The translations under genes and the position numbers were made by a program. This document shows, piece by piece, positions 5,564 to 6,970 of a DNA stretch of 6,970 bases. The stretch spans positions 1 to 6,970 of the forward strand of contig WRKB01000252.1 in assembly GCA_009778295.1 (NCBI GenBank), given 5' to 3'. Under the pieces are notes generated by a model. It was given only the letters and a program-made list of their open reading frames with translations, had not been told where the DNA came from and ran no database searches. The stretch comes from Betaproteobacteria bacterium (lineage in GTDB: Bacteria > Desulfobacterota > Desulfovibrionia > Desulfovibrionales > Desulfovibrionaceae). How positions within the stretch are numbered: position 1 is the first letter of the stretch; the number at the start of each line of letters is the position of its first letter.

Positions 5564-5992
5564 ATGAGGACGGAGACGGTTGACTCTGTACGATGCTATT
5601 TCAATACATATGATACATTTGCCCGCCATATGGGCATTGAACTGCTCAAGGTGGAGTCAGGCTACGCCAAAGCCGTCATGCCGCTTGAAGTGCCCCAGAA
5701 AAACGGGGTGGGACTGGCCCACGGGGGAGCCATTTTCGGTCTGGCCGACGTAGCATTCGGCGGAGCCTGCAATTCAAGCGGTAAAGTGGCCTTGGGTGTC
5801 GTTTCTTCCATCAACTACATGTCCGCAGGTAAAGTTGGACCGCTTACGGCTGAAGCCCGGGAATTGCACCGTTCTCAAAAGCTCGGCCATTATGAGGTCC
5901 TCGTTTTTGACGGCAACGGCACGCTGATGGCGGTATGTCACGCAACGGCCTACTTCCGCGGCGATTCGCTCCCCGGCCTCCAGGATGCATAA
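5564..5992 (+). CDS. PaaI-family hotdog thioesterase
   Basis: A 142-residue cytoplasmic protein of the hotdog fold, PaaI-like group, which hydrolyses acyl-CoA thioesters (typically phenylacetyl- or hydroxyphenylacetyl-CoA in characterised members). The signature is NGVGLAHGGAIFGLADVAFG (residues 47-66), with the HGG turn at 53-55 and Asp62 where the family has its catalytic acid. SSINYMSAGKVGPLTAEA (81-98) and the ending strand GTLMAVCHATAYFRG (119-133) complete the fold. The ATG at 5564 is preferred because AAGGAG (5553-5558) lies 5 bases before it. An ATG at 5549, directly after the metF stop, would place that AAGGAG inside the coding sequence. The 15-base gap suggests cotranscription and perhaps coupled translation with metF. 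Why a thioesterase accompanies metF is not clear. The true substrate is unknown. Confidence 0.88.
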   Translation: MRTETVDSVRCYFNTYDTFARHMGIELLKVESGYAKAVMPLEVPQKNGVGLAHGGAIFGLADVAFGGACNSSGKVALGVVSSINYMSAGKVGPLTAEARELHRSQKLGHYEVLVFDGNGTLMAVCHATAYFRGDSLPGLQDA

Positions 5993-6010
5993 GCCCCCCG
6001 CACCAACGCA

Positions 6011-6736
6011 TCAGGCCGGAACTTTCCGCCTGACGTGCGCCATGAGCACGGCAAAGACGCCCTCTATGTCCAACTCTGACGTGTCTATAAAAACGGCGTC
6101 AGCAGCCAGACGTAACGGGGCAATGGCCCGTTCGCGATCCATGGTGTCCCGCTCACGGATGCTGTCGGCAAGTTCAGCGAGATCATGACTCTCCCCCCGC
6201 ATTTCCAGCTCTTTCAACCGGCGCAGGGCGCGTACTTCCGGGCTGGCGTCCAAAAAAAATTTACAGCAGGCATCGGGAAAAACCTCTGTCCCTACATCAC
6301 GGCCTTCGACCACAAGGGAAGAACGCGCGCCCACAGCGCGCTGGGCTTCTTGCAAAACTTCGCGGGCAACAGGATTCCCGGCGATACGCGCAGCCCATAG
6401 GCCCACCTTCTCGGTTCGGATTTCGTTCCCCACGGCCACGCCGTTACACAACAGGCGAGATTCGCCGTTTCCGCTGCTCAAGGTAAAATGCAGCCCGGCG
6501 AACACTTCGCGCAGTTTTTGTGCGCTGATATCCGAATTCCCGCGCAATTCAAATGCCAAACGGCGAAACATAGCCCCTGTATCAAGATAGGGGATGCCTA
6601 GCGCAACGGCAAGCTTACGGGCTAGCGTGCTTTTCCCCACACCTGCGGGGCCGTCCAGAGTCACGATAAAGAAAAAAGGCGGTATGGCGCTTCCCGCTTG
6701 TGTGCTGCTCCCGACCTGTGACATTTTTTGAGTCAT
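6011..6736 (-). CDS. cmk: Cytidylate kinase
   Basis: Phosphorylates CMP and dCMP with ATP, needed for RNA, DNA and phospholipid precursors; cytoplasmic and usually essential. At 241 residues it is slightly longer than the common 220-230, because of about 20 extra N-terminal residues. Motifs: P-loop GPAGVGKST (29-37, with Val where Ser is usual), LDTGAMFRRLAF (51-62) in place of the usual DTGAMYRA, EGRDVGTEVFPDA (144-156) and RDTMDRERAIAPLRLAADA (196-214), the lid and CMP-binding part. The ATG at 6736 has only a weak AGGT upstream, and the ATG at 6724 (residue 5) is an alternative. It lies 9 bases after the hisC stop on the same strand, so the two are probably cotranscribed. It converges on the thioesterase gene with only 18 bases between the stops. 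Confidence 0.95.
   Translation of the reverse strand: MTQKMSQVGSSTQAGSAIPPFFFIVTLDGPAGVGKSTLARKLAVALGIPYLDTGAMFRRLAFELRGNSDISAQKLREVFAGLHFTLSSGNGESRLLCNGVAVGNEIRTEKVGLWAARIAGNPVAREVLQEAQRAVGARSSLVVEGRDVGTEVFPDACCKFFLDASPEVRALRRLKELEMRGESHDLAELADSIRERDTMDRERAIAPLRLAADAVFIDTSELDIEGVFAVLMAHVRRKVPA
6014..6034. terminator. Possible weak hairpin at the convergent cmk end
   Basis: TCAGGCCGGAA facing TTCCGCCTGA can form a stem of about 9 pairs with one bulged C and a very small loop. It overlaps the last codons of cmk, just past the thioesterase stop. There is no T run on either side, so if it ends transcription it is not a standard rho-independent terminator. No other candidate lies between the two convergent genes. 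Confidence 0.25.
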
Positions 6737-6745
6737 TGCTTTTGG

Positions 6746-6970
6746 TTACCTGGGATGCCAAAGCTCTTTGCAGGCATCCAGAAAACGGATGTTTTCCTCT
6801 TCCGATCCCATGCTGACGCGCAACAACTCTGGCAGGCCGTAACTGACCAAGGGCCGGATGATGACCCCCATGCGCAGAAGACTCTCAAAGATATCATGCG
6901 CCGGGGGGCTGCCCGCCGGAGGTCTGAACATGATAAAATTCGCCTGACTCGGCCAGACGCGGCAGCCAAG
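6746..6970 (-). CDS. hisC: Histidinol-phosphate aminotransferase, C-terminal part
   Basis: The last 74 residues of a minus-strand gene entering from the right edge. HisC is a PLP-dependent class II aminotransferase that makes histidinol phosphate from imidazole-acetol phosphate and glutamate. PSQANFIMFRPP, then GVIIRPLVSYGLPELLRVSMGSEEEN, is the typical end of the family. The Arg in LLRVSMGSEEEN is the conserved residue that binds substrate phosphate or carboxylate. Other class II aminotransferases share this layout, so the exact substrate rests on the overall match. It ends 9 bases before cmk and probably shares its transcript. Confidence 0.85.
   Translation of the reverse strand, partial: LGCRVWPSQANFIMFRPPAGSPPAHDIFESLLRMGVIIRPLVSYGLPELLRVSMGSEEENIRFLDACKELWHPR

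Overview
The window looks like chromosomal DNA of a sulfate-reducing delta-proteobacterium of the Desulfovibrionaceae type (Desulfovibrio, Bilophila or a relative). This rests on the style of the proteins (a chemoreceptor with HAMP, HAMP-like and PAS parts, MetF, Cmk and HisC), moderate to high GC in coding DNA and clear AGGAG ribosome binding sites. It is an inference from familiarity, not a database match. The window falls into an unstable accessory left part and an ordinary housekeeping right part.

Left part (1 to about 2000). A gene entering from the left ends at 570; I do not recognise its product. Facing it on the minus strand (579-909) is a short intact reading frame followed by decayed coding sequence. 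Next comes a type II toxin-antitoxin module (1032-1597). It has a good promoter with an operator-like palindrome, an intact RelB/DinJ-family antitoxin, and a YoeB-family toxin that keeps every catalytic residue but whose start is out of frame with the rest of the gene. Right of the module (about 1635-1935) lie decayed second copies of both the first gene's 3' end and the minus-strand small frame. The module is therefore bracketed by diverged copies of the same unrecognised sequence, as expected of an old duplicated or mobile region.

Right part (2015-6970). A large membrane chemoreceptor of 806 residues is followed by a textbook terminator. A plus-strand pair follows: metF (methylenetetrahydrofolate reductase) and a PaaI-type hotdog thioesterase. 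metF has an operator-like promoter and a leader RNA with strong potential structure. Converging on this pair from the right are cmk (cytidylate kinase) and the 3' end of hisC (histidinol-phosphate aminotransferase), probably one transcript.

The metF pair supplies methyl groups for methionine and S-adenosylmethionine. The cmk/hisC pair serves nucleotide and histidine synthesis. The chemoreceptor stands alone, and no chemotaxis kinase genes are nearby. The most notable observations are the frameshifted but otherwise perfect toxin gene, the repeats bracketing the module, and the structured metF leader. I found no rRNA, tRNA, CRISPR array or complete insertion sequence.
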